From Piezodorus guildinii (taxonomy: Eukaryota; Arthropoda; Insecta; Hemiptera; Pentatomidae), in contig CM041297.1 in the NCBI GenBank assembly GCA_023052935.1, forward strand, positions 51,689,917-51,753,916: a DNA stretch of 64,000 nucleotides. The letters run 5' to 3'. Below, in pieces: positions 10,273 through 22,199 of the stretch (position 1 is the first letter of the stretch; each line of letters opens with the position of its first letter). Under the pieces are notes generated by a model that saw only the letters and a list, made by a program, of their open reading frames with translations, was not told the origin of the DNA and made no database searches. The translations under genes were made by a program, and so were the position numbers.

Positions 10273-10505
10273 AAGCTAAGCTAAAGTCATACTTTCAATA
10301 AAATTAAATCTAGGGATTACTGGATTAGTACTAAGGCGGGAACAATAAATGTATATGTGGTAAACTGAAATTTACACTACTATCATATTAATAACGGTGT
10401 CTTGGAAAATAAAAATCCACGTACATTTAAGCACATTACATCCAAAGAGACACGCTGTCCTTTGAGGTAAAAGTTAAATAAATTACAACAAAATACAAAT
10501 ACTTT

Positions 10506-10735
10506 TGAAAATTATTTATTTATTTTAAATTTAAGGATAATGTTTTAAATTCAAGCAGAAACTATAATACCTATAACTGCCTAGAAGACGCCACAGAGTA
10601 TTCAGATGTGCAGAGTACTAGCCAATCCGTTATAAATTAAATTTTAATTTTAACAGCGGAAAGGATATCACATATTAAAAGAACTGATGAAATCTTAAGT
10701 TATTACAATTTGTGGTTTTTGATTAATTAAACGCC
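10506..10735 (+). repeat. Partial copy of the 312-bp repeat
   Basis: TTTAAATTTAAGGATAATG through TTTTTGATTAATTAAACG matches the second part of the tandem unit at 9208-9935. Confidence 0.85.
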
Positions 10736-10796
10736 ACTCTGTAATTAATAATAATCGAAATTCAAGTTTTATATATCCCTACCCGATACTGAAGCG

Positions 10797-11348
10797 ATAT
10801 AAACTGCTCGAAGATACCGATTACTACAATACTTACTAGACAAACGTTCAAAACATCCAGTATATTATAAAAGACTCATTTACATCACTATTATCAGACC
10901 TGTTTGGACATATGGAATCGAGCTTTTTAGTTCTACTAATCCATCTAATTCCTCCACAATCCAATCTTTACAATACTGAATCCTTCGCAAAATCCTGAAT
11001 GCCCCTTATTTTGTCATAAATCAACTACTCCATAATGAACTAAACATCCCATTTGTTACAGACATACCCCCTGATAGATACACTTCTTTTCATTCTAAAC
11101 TCCCTGCCCACATAAATTCACTTTTCCGTAATCTATCTCCCTTAGGTATCCCTGATAACCCTCCGAGGCGAATGAAAAGTAGGAAGCCTCGGATACCTAC
11201 TGTCTTAAAATAGTGAAGTGCTACCAATGGGTAGTTCTTTCTCAAGACATTTTCACTTTTCTTCACCTATTCTTTAGACTTTCTTATTCTTGCATATTAA
11301 TTCATTGTGTTATGTAATACAGCTGTAAATTACAAAAAATAAATTTTT
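10797..11348 (+). pseudogene. Jockey-like LINE, 5'-truncated 3' end
   Basis: Degenerate frames read the thumb and C-terminal ORF2 region: RLLQ..LDKRSK-like, TIIRPVWTYGIE, PSNSS.IQSLQY, LRKILNAPYFVI and PPRRMK. A 3' UTR and an AATAAA-containing tail follow (near 11335). Several stops and frameshifts are present. Confidence 0.75.
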
Positions 11349-11815
11349 GAAAATGTTGTGTATGGTTATATAGAATTTAGGAACGATCTTGAAGCCATCG
11401 AACAAAAAAATAAAAGAAAGGATAAAGTAAATTTTAGAATGTATGCGTATAAATTTACGTTTGACGCTTTCAGTTTTTTATTTTGTTTGCGCCCTAACGG
11501 ACACTAGAACGTACCTATCATGTTCCCGGCCACTTTCCGGCTATAATTATAATCTCATTTCATAAATCTATTTAATAATCGTATAAATGTCAATACGTTT
11601 ATACCGCTTTATTGGTTCAGCGACTTTTTAAAAGTATCTATTGTAATTACTCGCAAGACTTCCGTGTATGTATCGGTTTATCAAGATAATTTAGAAAAAA
11701 AAAAAATACATAAAAGCGTTCAAATCGAAATAGGAAAGCCTCTAGTGGCTGATGACACCTCACACGGAGTGATAATGAATGATAAGAAGAAGCGAAGAGG
11801 CAGTAGTGCGGCGAG
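11349..11815. promoter_or_regulatory. 5' flank of the transporter gene
   Basis: This is the stretch upstream of the inferred first coding exon and must contain the 5' UTR and promoter if exon 1 is right. It is locally more GC-rich near 11480-11550 and 11740-11815. I see no convincing TATA box with an initiator at fixed spacing, so no start site is proposed. Confidence 0.3.
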
Positions 11816-11900
11816 ATGGTGACTGTGAAGGACTCCAAGGAATCTATCGTCAAGCGCGACAGGCCGTCAAGGCTCAAGCTGTATCTGTCTGTATTTGCCG
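11816..11900 (+). CDS. Tret1-like: Trehalose/sugar transporter (MFS), first coding exon
   Basis: ATG at 11816 is followed by 28 codons beginning MVTVKDSKESIVKRD and ending LKLYLSVFA, with a donor GTGAGC at 11901. An in-frame TAG at 11804 lies just upstream, with G at -3 and +4 of the ATG. The one base left over (G) joins the TT opening the exon at 44269 to give Val. The joined peptide SVFA-V-YILHITTGC is a continuous hydrophobic segment fitting TM1 of insect Tret1-like sugar porters, after a short charged cytoplasmic N-terminus. The join spans 32.4 kb and rests on phase, reading frame and hydrophobic continuity. An antisense frame also covers this place but has no family resemblance. Confidence 0.7.
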
Positions 11901-12274
11901 GTGAGCGATAATTAGTTGCACTGTAATCGCCCAAAATGAAAATTTTACAAAGAGGAATTTTTATTTAAGTAAACTATTATATATAAATTTTTATTTTTTT
12001 TTAATTCAGCTCCAAACTTTCTACTGCACATTGTATGAATTTTTCAGTTCACTTTTAAATTTTCCGAATTTATTATAAATAAATATTGTAAAGCTACACT
12101 TTTTTTTTAATTTTTAATTTTTTTTTTTTTTACGAATTAGAAAATTTTTTTATATTGTTTTATAGGGGGGGGGGAGAGGGAGCTGATTTTTATATTTCTT
12201 TCAAAATACCTTTTATTAACAAGAAAAATACATTACTCGACGTTTCAGGATATTTTATCCATCCTCAGAATCCT

Positions 12275-12633
12275 TTTTTTTTTTCTTTTTTTACACTTAT
12301 GTGCATGATAATGCCTAGTGAAGAAACTACCCAGTGGTAGCACTTCAATGTCAATTTAATTAAAGTAGGTCTCGAGGCCACCTTCTTTTTAATCGCCTCT
12401 GAGGGTTGTCAGGAATAGATGGGAATGATAAGTTGCGTACAAGAGGATTCGTGTGGGTTGGGAGTTTGGAATGAAAAGAGACATATCTGTTTCGGGCTAG
12501 TTCTGCGACAAATGGGATATTTAGGTCATTATGGATGAATTTATTCGTAACGAAACAAGGAGCATTTAGGATTTTGCGAAGGATTTTGGATTGTAAGGAT
12601 TGAATGCGAGAGGAATTAGATGGTTTAGTAGAG
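12275..12633 (-). mobile_element. Jockey-like LINE 3' fragment with 12-bp target duplication
   Basis: The minus strand encodes the C-terminal end of ORF2 (SNSSRIQSLQSKIL, ILNAPCFVTNKF, DNPQRRLKR in degenerate form) and the 3' UTR, ending in a poly-A (poly-T at 12275-12290). CCTCAGAATCCT at 12263-12274 recurs exactly at 12634-12645, a clear target-site duplication. The target itself was a foldback-like sequence (see findings). Confidence 0.85.
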
Positions 12634-13666
12634 CCTCAGAATCCTAAAAGCAATATCAGCACATCACTATAACGTAAATTATTAAAAGAATTGTTGGCAT
12701 TTTTAAATAGTTATAGAGGTATTTTACAAACCAACAATTCTACATAGTTAAACATTTTATAAAATTCTAAAAATATACCTGGTTTAGAAATATTCCTTTT
12801 TTGCCCGTCTCTTATTCACTAAATACGTCATTTTAAATTAAAAAAACTAATTTATATTGTGAAAAAGTTAAAATATTAGGCGAACTACTGTCCTAGATCT
12901 TTGTCCTTTACTGTATTAGGGCTTTAAATTTAATAACACGTATGATTAAATTATTTTTTTTTTTAAATAATATGATCCACTTGTATCAGAATAGTGGTAA
13001 CTTGAATGCTTGGAATCTATTTTAAAATTTACTTTATTGTCTATGTTTTTGTTTATATATATATTAACTGCTAACTACTTAATCTTCCAAAAGGTTTATT
13101 GAATATGTATATATATATGTATGTATTTTCTTAGAAGGAATCTCGTGGCAATAACTATTACTGAAAAAGGAACTCGACGATGGTCTAAAAATGTTAACCT
13201 GATTGTTCAGTACTATTGGATAGTCCGTAAAATAATGCAGATTAACGTTATCAAAAGAAAAAAAAATAATAAAAACAAAAAGCAATGAATTAATTAAATT
13301 AATCAATGAGCTTAAGAAAGAAGACGCCTCAAAAGATACTAGCAACAATACCAATTAATATTCAAGAAAAATGTCCACAAAAATCACCGCTGCTACGTTC
13401 AAAATGCTGATTTTCGCTATTTCTCATTATCAATAATTAGTCAAGGTTTACTAATTCTAAATCTGTACTTCTTTTCACAAACTAATTTTTTGCTATTCAA
13501 TTGAAATTTTAGTTGCTTAAAAAGTAGAATTTAATGCATTATAAAATTTAATTATGCTTTATCGCCAATGCTTTATATAAGGTATATTATACATCTATAT
13601 TAGTCCTCTTATTTTTTTTTTTTGTTCAACTTGGTGAAATTTTCACCTTTTTTATCATTTATTCAA

Positions 13667-14318
13667 CCCATTCGAGACCGAAATGAATTTCCGAGGCTAT
13701 AAGACAGCCTGCACACCGTGTGTACAGTAACATTAATGTGCAATTATCAGTTATTCTGAGTAAACTAGTCGTCGAAATAAGATTTTTCTCTAACTAATGA
13801 AATCTGCAAAGTACAGGAAAACAAAATTTAACATGGGTTTCATTGAGTGCCAAAAATCTAAAAATTATCCGAAGCCTTTCTTGTATGAAAAATACTATGA
13901 ATACGCATGCAGTATAGGATTAAGATAATGAGTTATTTTATTTTATTTTTTTTCATTATTCAACTTTTTTTAAAAAATCTTTTTAAAAATTTTCTTATAT
14001 GTTGTTCTTTATTACTAATAGCAAAATAACGATTTTATATTATCTAACTATTTTTAAAATAAATGTTTATACATTTTTTAATGACGCATTTTCATTTTAC
14101 CTTACATTACACACATGGTGTTAAATCCGCTCCGTAATATAAATTTTACCGAGGAGCGAGCTGCACACCCGGTGTGCAATGATCTAATTTGTTTGAATTC
14201 ACTTACAAATTGGATGATTTCCATAATAAACATATCTTTTAAATTAAAAATGAACAACACAAAGAAAAAAAAATTGCTCCTGGGACCGTGTTCGAAAAAA
14301 ATCGTCGTCTAGAATGGG
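13667..14318. mobile_element. piggyBac-like non-autonomous element (candidate)
   Basis: The ends are inverted: CCCATTCGAGACCGA at 13667 and, in reverse complement from 14318, CCCATTCTAGACGACGA. The right flank is TTAA (14319-14322) and the left flank is TCAA, as if one base had mutated. Subterminal palindromes GCACACCGTGTG (near 13711) and GCACACCCGGTGTGC (near 14164) lie in opposite positions. TTAA targeting, CCC ends and subterminal inverted repeats are features of piggyBac elements. No transposase is encoded. Confidence 0.5.
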
Positions 14319-14340
14319 TTAATTATTAAATTTCATCATA

Positions 14341-14696
14341 TGAGACGTTTATTTCCAAAAAGTACTAAAGGACATTTTTTACATATTTGTATTCTCATCT
14401 AAATCTCCTATTTGATTTTATCTAATGAACACCCAAGCCCTTTATAAACGCAATTTAGAAATCTAATTATTTTCTAAAGGAAATAATTACACATTTAATT
14501 TCGTTCCAAATTATACCAAAATATCTCATTTCATATCTTTAATATGATGTTATTAATATACTAAAAAAACAATTCTGGATTTGAATGGTAAAAGAATCGA
14601 ATTAGCTAATTTAATAATATAATATTTAGTGATTTTCGCGCCTCCTATAAAATTTCCCTAGAATGGATATAGTACCTTTTGGAAATCAACGTCTCA
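14341..14696. mobile_element. MITE with 30-bp TIRs and TA target
   Basis: TGAGACGTTTATTTCCAAAA at 14341 is inverted at the right end (TTTTGGAAATCAACGTCTCA, ending 14696), and both flanks are TA. The 356-bp interior has no coding frame. TA targeting suggests Tc1/mariner mobilisation. A second copy, interrupted by a LINE, lies at 52566-53221, and single ends with TAGTACCTTTTGGAA recur at 24296-25170. Confidence 0.8.
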
Positions 14697-14849
14697 TATA
14701 TTGTTTTTTATACATTTTGATTACCCCTTCGACGGTAACTTATTTCAGATGAAGCATTTCTGAAAATTCGGTACTAAAGCACTTCCGAACCATTTTAAAG
14801 ACTTGTTATAAAAGCTTGTTATTATTTTTTGAAATTCACAACTGTATAT

Positions 14850-15912
14850 AATAAAAAGATCGCGAGCAAAAAACACGACTTTCACTTACATTAATTTTAC
14901 GTTGTTGAAATCAATTTAAATTGTTCTAAACAAATTTTAAATACACTTAGTCATAAAAATGAATTGTTAAAGAATTAATTACATTAAATTTCTCGTTTGT
15001 GTTTTATCGAATTTTCATCACTCTCCATTAATTCCGTGTATAAGATAAAAATAATTCTAATTTCTTTAGCTTTCCAACGGTATATTATTCATATTTATTA
15101 CAGTTTTTATGTACAAAAACATAAAAACTGCATAAAAAAATTGTTGGTCTTTTCTCTTTTAGTATTTAGTCAGTTATCAAATTCGTTCAAATTATATATT
15201 TATCCGTATTTTATCAGTACTAAATTCTATCATCGGATATAGCTGTTTGTTTAGATTCTACAAAATTATAGGTACTTCAGTGGAAAAATAAATAAAATAT
15301 CGGCATTTAAGCTCTGCCAGTTTATTTAGGGAGTTTAATGGAAATCGTCAGGGCCGTTTTTTAGGAAATCGTAAAAAGGTGCTAAACGCATGGTATAAAG
15401 TGGCTCTTCTGATTAGCTAATTTTGATGAAAAAGTTGCTGTAAAATCTCGGGCGTATAATTATATTGAGGATGTATAGTCGACTGTAGAAACTATTATAG
15501 ATGGAATAGTCAGGAATCCATGTCCAAGCATAAAAAGCAGAGTTTATGCTTGGGCATGGCTCAGTAATGCCCTGATGATGGCTCACAAGCTTGGGCCGAA
15601 ACGTTGGCAAAATTAAAAAAATTTCAAAAAATGACTGATTCCTTACTATTCCACCTATAATAGTTTCTACAGTCGACTATACATCCTCAATATAATTCAC
15701 TCGGGCGTATAGTCGTCTTAAATATGAAATTTCAGTACTGTACGATAGTTCGTTTTCGTGCTCGACTTACCTCATACACACTCACGGGACTTGGTCATTT
15801 GGACACAAGAGACCCTAAAACATGCATTTCTTGTTAAAACTGAAAAATTTTCACGATTACAATACTTTCACTTACTATATATTTCATATATATTTAAGTG
15901 AAAGTAACAAGT
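14850..15912 (-). repeat. Full-length copy of the TATTGCGATCG repeat, interrupted by a foldback
   Basis: In reverse complement this begins with CTTACTATAT and a GTATTG-like start, passes AAATTTCATATTTAAGACGA, and ends GTAAGTGAAAGTCGTG. It is split by the 243-bp foldback at 15458-15700. ACTTTCACTTA appears inverted at the two ends, suggesting short terminal inverted repeats. Confidence 0.65.
15448..15710. mobile_element. Foldback element with 10-bp target duplication (copy a)
   Basis: The insert at 15458-15700 has arms of about 60 bases (AATTATATTGAGGATG at the left, inverted at the right). TCGGGCGTAT is duplicated at 15448-15457 and 15701-15710. The host sequence without the insert reads CTCGGGCGTATAGT, exactly as in the uninterrupted repeat copies at 46530. 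The interior has a hairpin (CCAAGCATAAA/TTTATGCTTGG) and the core CTGATGA (15572-15578), a GGCTC...GGGCC stem, then GAAACGTTGGC from 15598. No protein is encoded. Confidence 0.88.
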
Positions 15913-16455
15913 AAATATGCTGCTAAATGAAAAAAACATGAAGAGAAACTGCCTATTGTACTCTAGTATACAATCTAAACAAGGTCTCGAGGCCGTCTTC
16001 TTTTCATGAATTATCAGGAATTGAAGAGGAAGGAAATATTGAAACTAGTGGATTATAGTGGGAGTGGAGTTTGTCATGTAAGGAATATGGAACATTAAGA
16101 ATTTTATGGATGATTTTATTCGTGCTAAAGTAAGGAGCGTAGAGGATTTTTGATTGTAAGGATTGTGGAAGGGAAGAATTTGATGGTTAAGTAGAGCCCC
16201 AAAGCTCAACTCCTTAAGGTCCAGATAGGCCTTATGATTATCATGTGAATGAGCCTTTCGTAGATAAGTGAAAGGTTAGACGTTTGTCTAGTAAGTGTTG
16301 AAGTAGTCGAAAACGTCGAGCAATTTCTTGTCTTTTCAAGCGTTGGACGTTTTTCAAGCAGGAGCCCTAAATAGCGGACCTGTTCAACCGGGACAAGCGG
16401 AATATCATTAAATGACAATCTAAGGCAGGATGTCATAGATTTAAAACGAAAGGTA
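15905..16455 (-). pseudogene. Jockey-like LINE, 5'-truncated 3' end
   Basis: The minus strand reads CLRLSFNDIPLVPVEQVRYL, GLLLEKRPTLEKT and a degenerate C-terminal end. It is the same subfamily as the long copy at 37956-39160 (VSFNDIPLVLVEQIRYLGLL). Stops and small deletions are frequent. Confidence 0.75.
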
Positions 16456-17077
16456 TATGTATAATAATTTGATAGAGCCGCTTATTTAAATGATAATTAA
16501 TGTAGCATTGATGCAGCGACTATACTCAAAACCTCAACAGTTACACACAAACACAACTTATATAGATTCAGAGCACAAGTTTTATTTCTGCTGACGTATT
16601 TTCTTCATAGCTATAACCCAATTTTTCATTATCAGGCTAGAAAAGTATGAATGCAAAAAAAATTACACTCTTCACAATTACTTGCCAAGGTATAAAACAC
16701 GTATAAAATAACATATATTAAGTATTTATTATATAGTTCATTTTTTTATTTAAAGAGTACTTATGATCCTGTATAAAGGACGTTATTCCTAAATTTATTT
16801 TCTTAATTATATATAGCTCAGGTTTATATTATAAAGGCCATATCCTTGTGAATGCCATAAAATACGAAATTTCATATTTATTTTTAAGACTGAAAGATAC
16901 CAGTGATTCATTAAAACGCCAGGAAAACTATTATGTTAATAGTTTTATAAACTTTCAATCAAGAATTAAATAAAAGACCTAGAAATAAAACCTTCCGGTA
17001 TTAAAAATTTGCTTTGAACTTTTGTAAATGGTTCTTATGAACATTTTTCGAAAAACATTTTTTCATTCAAAAACTTT

Positions 17078-17380
17078 AATTAGATGAGGAAGATGGTTGG
17101 GAGTGCGGTCCTAAATTAGAAACACACATTTAAAATAAGTGCTATTTTAATTATGTGCCGACGTTTCGGCCTACAATGTGGGCCTTCATCAGGGTTGACT
17201 CTGACACTGTGTCTAAGGAAGCCTTTAGACACAGTCTCAGAGTCAACCCTGATGAAGGCCCACATTGTAGGCCAAAACGTCGGCACATAATTAAAATAGC
17301 ACTTATTTTAAATGTGTGTTTCTAATTTATGACCGCCACCCCAACCATCTTCCTCATCTAATTTCTCAACGGTCAACAAA
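17078..17380. mobile_element. Foldback element (copy b)
   Basis: This is a near-perfect inverted repeat: AATTAGATGAGGAAGATGG at 17078 is inverted to end at 17363, with the centre near 17220. The right end continues TTCTCAACGGTCA, as in the copy at 63329. Both arms contain the core CTGATGA-A-GGCC...GGCC-GAAACGTCGGC. It is intact on the minus-strand arm (17163-17192), and the G of GAAA is lost on the plus-strand arm (17249-17280). Target duplication is not clear. Confidence 0.85.
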
Positions 17381-18687
17381 ACTCCATCATTAAAAAACTT
17401 ATATTGAATTTTTAGGCCTGTTTCTTAAAAATATTTTCATGGAAGATTTTTTTGAAAGAAATTAAAACGTATCTGTATGAATTAATATAAAATAAATAAT
17501 GTTAAGGGTATTAATCGATTTTGTATGACTTCTAGATCCAGCTTATATCGATTATAATTATTGAAGAGTACCACATGATAAAACTCTTATTTACCATAAG
17601 CAGGTTGTTTGAAAAAAGATTACAGTTTAAAAGAATTTCGATCATACATAGATTTGACTTGATAACATCAAACATAATTTGAATTATATCTAGAAAACCT
17701 GGATGGAATCGGTTTTCTAAATCAATTGGCTTACTTATATTCATTTTTGTGTATATTCTATTGATCTTTTTTCCTTAAACAGACGTAATAATTGAATAAC
17801 TTATTATTAGAAATATTAATTTATGATAAATATAATTTTTTTTTTAAATTGCGAAGCTTAATATAATTCATAGATTAAAAAAAATACAAATACACCCATT
17901 CATTTTTGAAAAATAGATATTAAAATCAAAGTTTTATTATTTTATTAAGTATTGATGATATGAAAATGAACCATTGCAGAGACCAAGAAAATAATTTGAA
18001 GTTTGAAGATACGAAATTGAAATACAATTTATCGTCATTCAATTATTCTCAAGCTATACTGAACAATCGTTATTGTCATTGTATAATAATTTATAAAGAA
18101 AAATCTACGTAATAAGTAAAATCATTACGTTTACGTTATTAAATAATCAGCTGTTGTAATAAACAAAGCAAAAAGTCAAGACCCTGTCTCAAAATATTTA
18201 GACATTCCCTCTCCAGATAATGTGATTCGAAATTGAAAAATCATTCACTGTCAACAGGATGTCCGATATTTGAAACTGTTCTTCGAGACTTCTTGATCCT
18301 TTTTAGTGGATATGTCAGCAGCAACTGTAGGAAGTGCTTCATATATATATATATAATGAAAATCAATCGGTTAATAGATCTATACATTTTCCCAATCTTT
18401 ATTAAGTTTTCAATTCCCCAGATACCTGTGATCCTTTTCAATACTGAAAGTTTTCATAATATTGGTTACATTTTTTTATATTCTTCTCTCAATGCAACTA
18501 CTTATCTAAGATACAATAAACACACCTTACCAACAACTGTTGAGTACCTACCTCACCAATCAGGGGGTAACTATAGGGCACTAGGAACTTATCAAGCCAT
18601 CCAGCCCTGGCGGCCTAAGACCAATAACAAAACTCAACAATAACATAACTGTTATAAATATAATATTCTATAATTTAATCCTTTGAC

Positions 18688-19640
18688 CGAGTGTGGCACC
18701 TTGCTTTGCTTTGTGTGCACCTGGCAAATTGCTTAGCAAACTCCTTAAATTCCTCCCTCCTACATACTTCCTCATTATCTAGTTTACCTCACTGACAAGT
18801 CCTTCAAAGTGAATCACAATAATTCCTATTCATCCATTTTTAATCAGACTGCTGGTGTTCCTCAAGGCAGTATTTTGAACCCATTTTTTACACAGTCTAT
18901 ACAGCTGATATCCAATCCATCCTACCACCCTCCTTTTTACCTATGCTGATGATACATGTGTGCTTTACGTCGACAACAATGCAACTATTACCTCCCAAAC
19001 TCTTTAATCACACATCAGAGACTTTGATGTATGGTGTCAGAATAGAAATAAATTCCAATAAATCCCACCAAAGAACCTTTAAGTTTCGTTTTAAACCAAC
19101 GGTATCCTTCAATAACACTCCTCTTGTCCCGGTTTAACAGATCCGATATCTAGGACTGCACCTTGAAAAACGTCTTACTTGGAACACTCATACAAGGCTG
19201 AAACGACAAGAAACTGCATGACGTTTTCGACTAGTTCAACACTTACTGGACAAACGCTCAAACCTTCCACTTAACTACAAAAGACTCATCTATATTACTG
19301 ACATAAGAGCGATATGGACTTACTGAGTAGAGATTTGGGGCTCTACTAAACCATCAAATTCTTCCTGTCTCCAATCTTACAATAAAAAAACCTCAATGCA
19401 CTCATACTCATACTCATCCATAAAGACCCTCATGTTCCCTATGATGCTGATTTGGCCCGAACCAGATACCCCTCTTTTCATTACAAACTCCATTCCCATT
19501 CTAACCCCCTAGTTTCAACCCTTGCTTCTTCTACAATCCCTTATAATCCTTCGAGGCTTCTGAAAAGAGGATGGCCCCGGGACCATTAGTTTAGCATAGT
19601 TTTTGGAGAGCTGTCAATGGGTAGTATCCTTTCATTTGAA
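18688..19640 (+). pseudogene. Jockey-like LINE, decayed ORF2 fragment
   Basis: The fragment starts at FDRVWH (motif A region). It continues through LRKFLPPTYFL, the QGSILNP-like motif B, the YADDTCVLYV motif C (near 18940), RYLGLHLEKRLTWN and the terminal RGWPRDH block. Frameshifts and stops break every domain. Confidence 0.8.
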
Positions 19641-19701
19641 TCATGACCGTATATTTTATGTCACATTCACTGAATGTATTTTATTATATATTTTTAAATA
19701 T

Positions 19702-19704
<3 letters not shown>

Positions 19705-19775
<71 letters not shown>
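19705..19775. repeat. (AT)n microsatellite
   Basis: Uninterrupted AT dinucleotides for about 60 bases, directly after the LINE 3' end. Confidence 0.95.
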
Positions 19776-19778
<3 letters not shown>

Positions 19779-20214
19779 TTAAATTCTAATCGTATTATTG
19801 CATAAATATCTGCAGAAATTTGAGAAAGTATGTTGGCAAAGGTCTAGGAAGATTATTATAGGTCGATATCTGGTTAAGTAGGTTAAGATATTAAAATTAT
19901 TACGATTGGAATGACTTGTTTGGACCAATCGATCATACTTCACTAAAGTATTAAGAAAATGTTAAGATAATAATCATTATGAACTACACCGAATAACAAA
20001 ATAACTAGTTATCACGTGACTGCTCATGTATCTTTTATAAATAATTTATTGCCAACTTGTTTACCAACTTATTTTTTATAGTTTCATTGCCGTCAGCATG
20101 GGGGAACATACCAAACATTCTTGGGATTAATAAAAATAATAGATAATAAAAAAAAAAAAAATGACCGTTTTTTAACCAAATATTTGTATTATTATTTCTT
20201 TATATGAAATACAA

Positions 20215-20675
20215 TTAATAAACAAAGTGTAGTCCATTGTTATCTGGCGCCATTAGACATCTGCTAGCCAATCGCTTGATCCCACGCTGATACCATTCTT
20301 TGAGATGGCTGTCGAAGCACTCTTGAACCGAAATTTCAACTTCTATTTTTTTATCTTGAAGAAAATGGGTTATGGATCGAAACAAGTTATAATCCGATGC
20401 TGCGAGGTGTCGACTATATGGTGGATGAGGCTGGAATTCTTAAAATACTTTGGTTCAAATAAATCTTGTTAGAATAAAACTCCTTTTCGGTTGATCAAAG
20501 CAAGGATAACGGTCTGACAACTTCGCGTACAATCTTTCCAGCTGTATGCAATCATACAACGTACAATTTCCATCAGGGGCAAATTCTTGATGAATAACAT
20601 TTTCAAAACTCAAAAAACACAAAGCAGTAACACTCTTTTGACAATCATATTGCATATAAATAGTTGACCGTTTAG
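20215..20675 (-). pseudogene. mariner transposase, C-terminal catalytic fragment
   Basis: The minus strand encodes FLSFENVIHQEFAPDGNCTL, YDCIQLERLYAKLSDRYP, then a frame shift into HPPYSRHLAASDYNLFRSI, FDSHLKEWYQRGIKRLASRW. This is the second half of a mariner transposase, containing the third catalytic Asp in the PPYS.DLA.SDY.LF block, where the conserved D before LA reads H. A Jockey insertion abuts the upstream side. Confidence 0.8.
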
Positions 20676-21615
20676 AATTACTTTTTTTTAGAGAGAAACA
20701 GTTCTTTATTAAGTAATATTACAATCAGTCCAATTTAGGATATTTTTAATAATGATAAAGTACAACATTCATACTACATTCACACGATATATACAAAACA
20801 ATACATTTATATAACAATAATACAATATACATATATACAACAAAATCAATAAAAATATTATACAAAACAAAATCAATAGAAATATTATACAAAAAAAATC
20901 AATAAAAATATTATACAAAACAATATCAAAAAAATATTATACAAAACAAAATCAATAGAAATATTATACAAAAAAAATCAATAAAATATTATACAAAACA
21001 ATATCAATAAAAATATTATACAAAAAAAATCAATTAAAATATTATAGAATACAAAATCAATAAAAACCTATACAAAAGTCACTCATACCTATATACAATC
21101 CTCAAGCATACAGCACGCGAGTGGAGAATCTAGCCAATGCTAGAATTCCAATATACATGTTACAAGAGGTCTCGAGGCCACTGCCGTTTCAACCTTCTAG
21201 GGGGATGGTAAGGATGTGTGGAGCTGGATAAGGATTGAGCTAAGGGATTAGGGTGATGGATAAGGTTCTGATGGAATTTAAGGAATTTTGATGGTATAAG
21301 GTCTAAAATAAATGGAATATTTAGGTCGCGGTGTAAGTTTAAGGTTGGTGACATAATAAGGAGCATTGACTGTGGTTCTGAGGACTTTGGATTGGAAGGA
21401 TTGAATGCGTTTGATGTTAGAAAATTTGGCGGTCCCCCACAGTTCAAATCCGTAGGTCCAGATAGGTTTCAGTACTGTCTTGTATATTGGCAGTTTGTTT
21501 TTTATGGATAGTTTAGAATTTCTGTTCAGTAGTCTGTATAATTGGCCAACTCGTCGATTAAGTTCTTGTCGTTTATGTCTAGTATGTGGGTTCCAAGTTA
21601 GTCTTTTGTCAAGAA
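20676..21615 (-). pseudogene. Jockey-like LINE 3' end with a minisatellite 3' UTR
   Basis: The minus strand carries the ORF2 C-terminal end: KRLTWNPHTRHKRQ, YGFELWGTAKFSNIKRIQSF and PPRRLKRQWPRDLL, the same subfamily as 5416-6530. The 3' UTR contains an unusual array at 20810-21070 of a 22-26-base unit (TATTATACAAAACAAAATC plus variants) repeated about ten times. The polyA end is at 20683 (poly-T). Confidence 0.85.
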
Positions 21616-22199
21616 GGGTACTAACAGTTCCTTCTTCCTTCCAACTTCACATATCCACTGCTAAATTTTCCAAACTAACGCGGCGGAGTTCTGCCGAGGC
21701 CACCTTCCCATTATATTTAATAATTTCATAGTTGCTTCAGCGGCTGTGAATTCCTCCCCCCTCCCCCTGTAATGCCTTAAAATTACGAGAGTTTCGTAGA
21801 AAACTTTCATGTTTTTTTTTTTTTTTTTAACAAATAACTAAACCAAGGCGTTTTTTGAAGAAGTATAGTGGAATTAAGCAAGCTTAAAGATTGATATAAA
21901 CGGATTATTAAGTGCTAGTTAGTATTAAATACGATTAAAATATTTACAGTGCTTAAAAACGATTTTTAGAAAATTATTTTATTTCAACCACTTATGAGGC
22001 AAATTTTCATAAACCCGGCCTTATTCTTGAATACCCGAATACCCAATTTACCCAGCATATCCAGACGTTAAGACGAACCTCCATTTGAAATTTCTACTTC
22101 ACAAACTTAGTAATTGTGCGACATATAGATCATTTTTTTGTTTAAATCTTTATTTTTTAATTTCTTTTTAAAATAGTTATTTTAAATATAATTAAAAGT

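Noticed and set aside
11647..11934. A 95-codon antisense frame
   Set aside because: No family resemblance, a poly-Phe tail from a poly-A tract, and the plus strand at the same place fits transporter exon 1 by phase.
18233..18643. A 136-codon plus-strand frame in intron 1
   Set aside because: No recognised domain, no splice partner, and composition like the surrounding AT-rich sequence; most likely chance.
20810..21070. Possible CRISPR-like array of short repeats
   Set aside because: The units are contiguous, variable and AT-rich with no unique spacers, and lie in a LINE 3' UTR of a eukaryotic genome.
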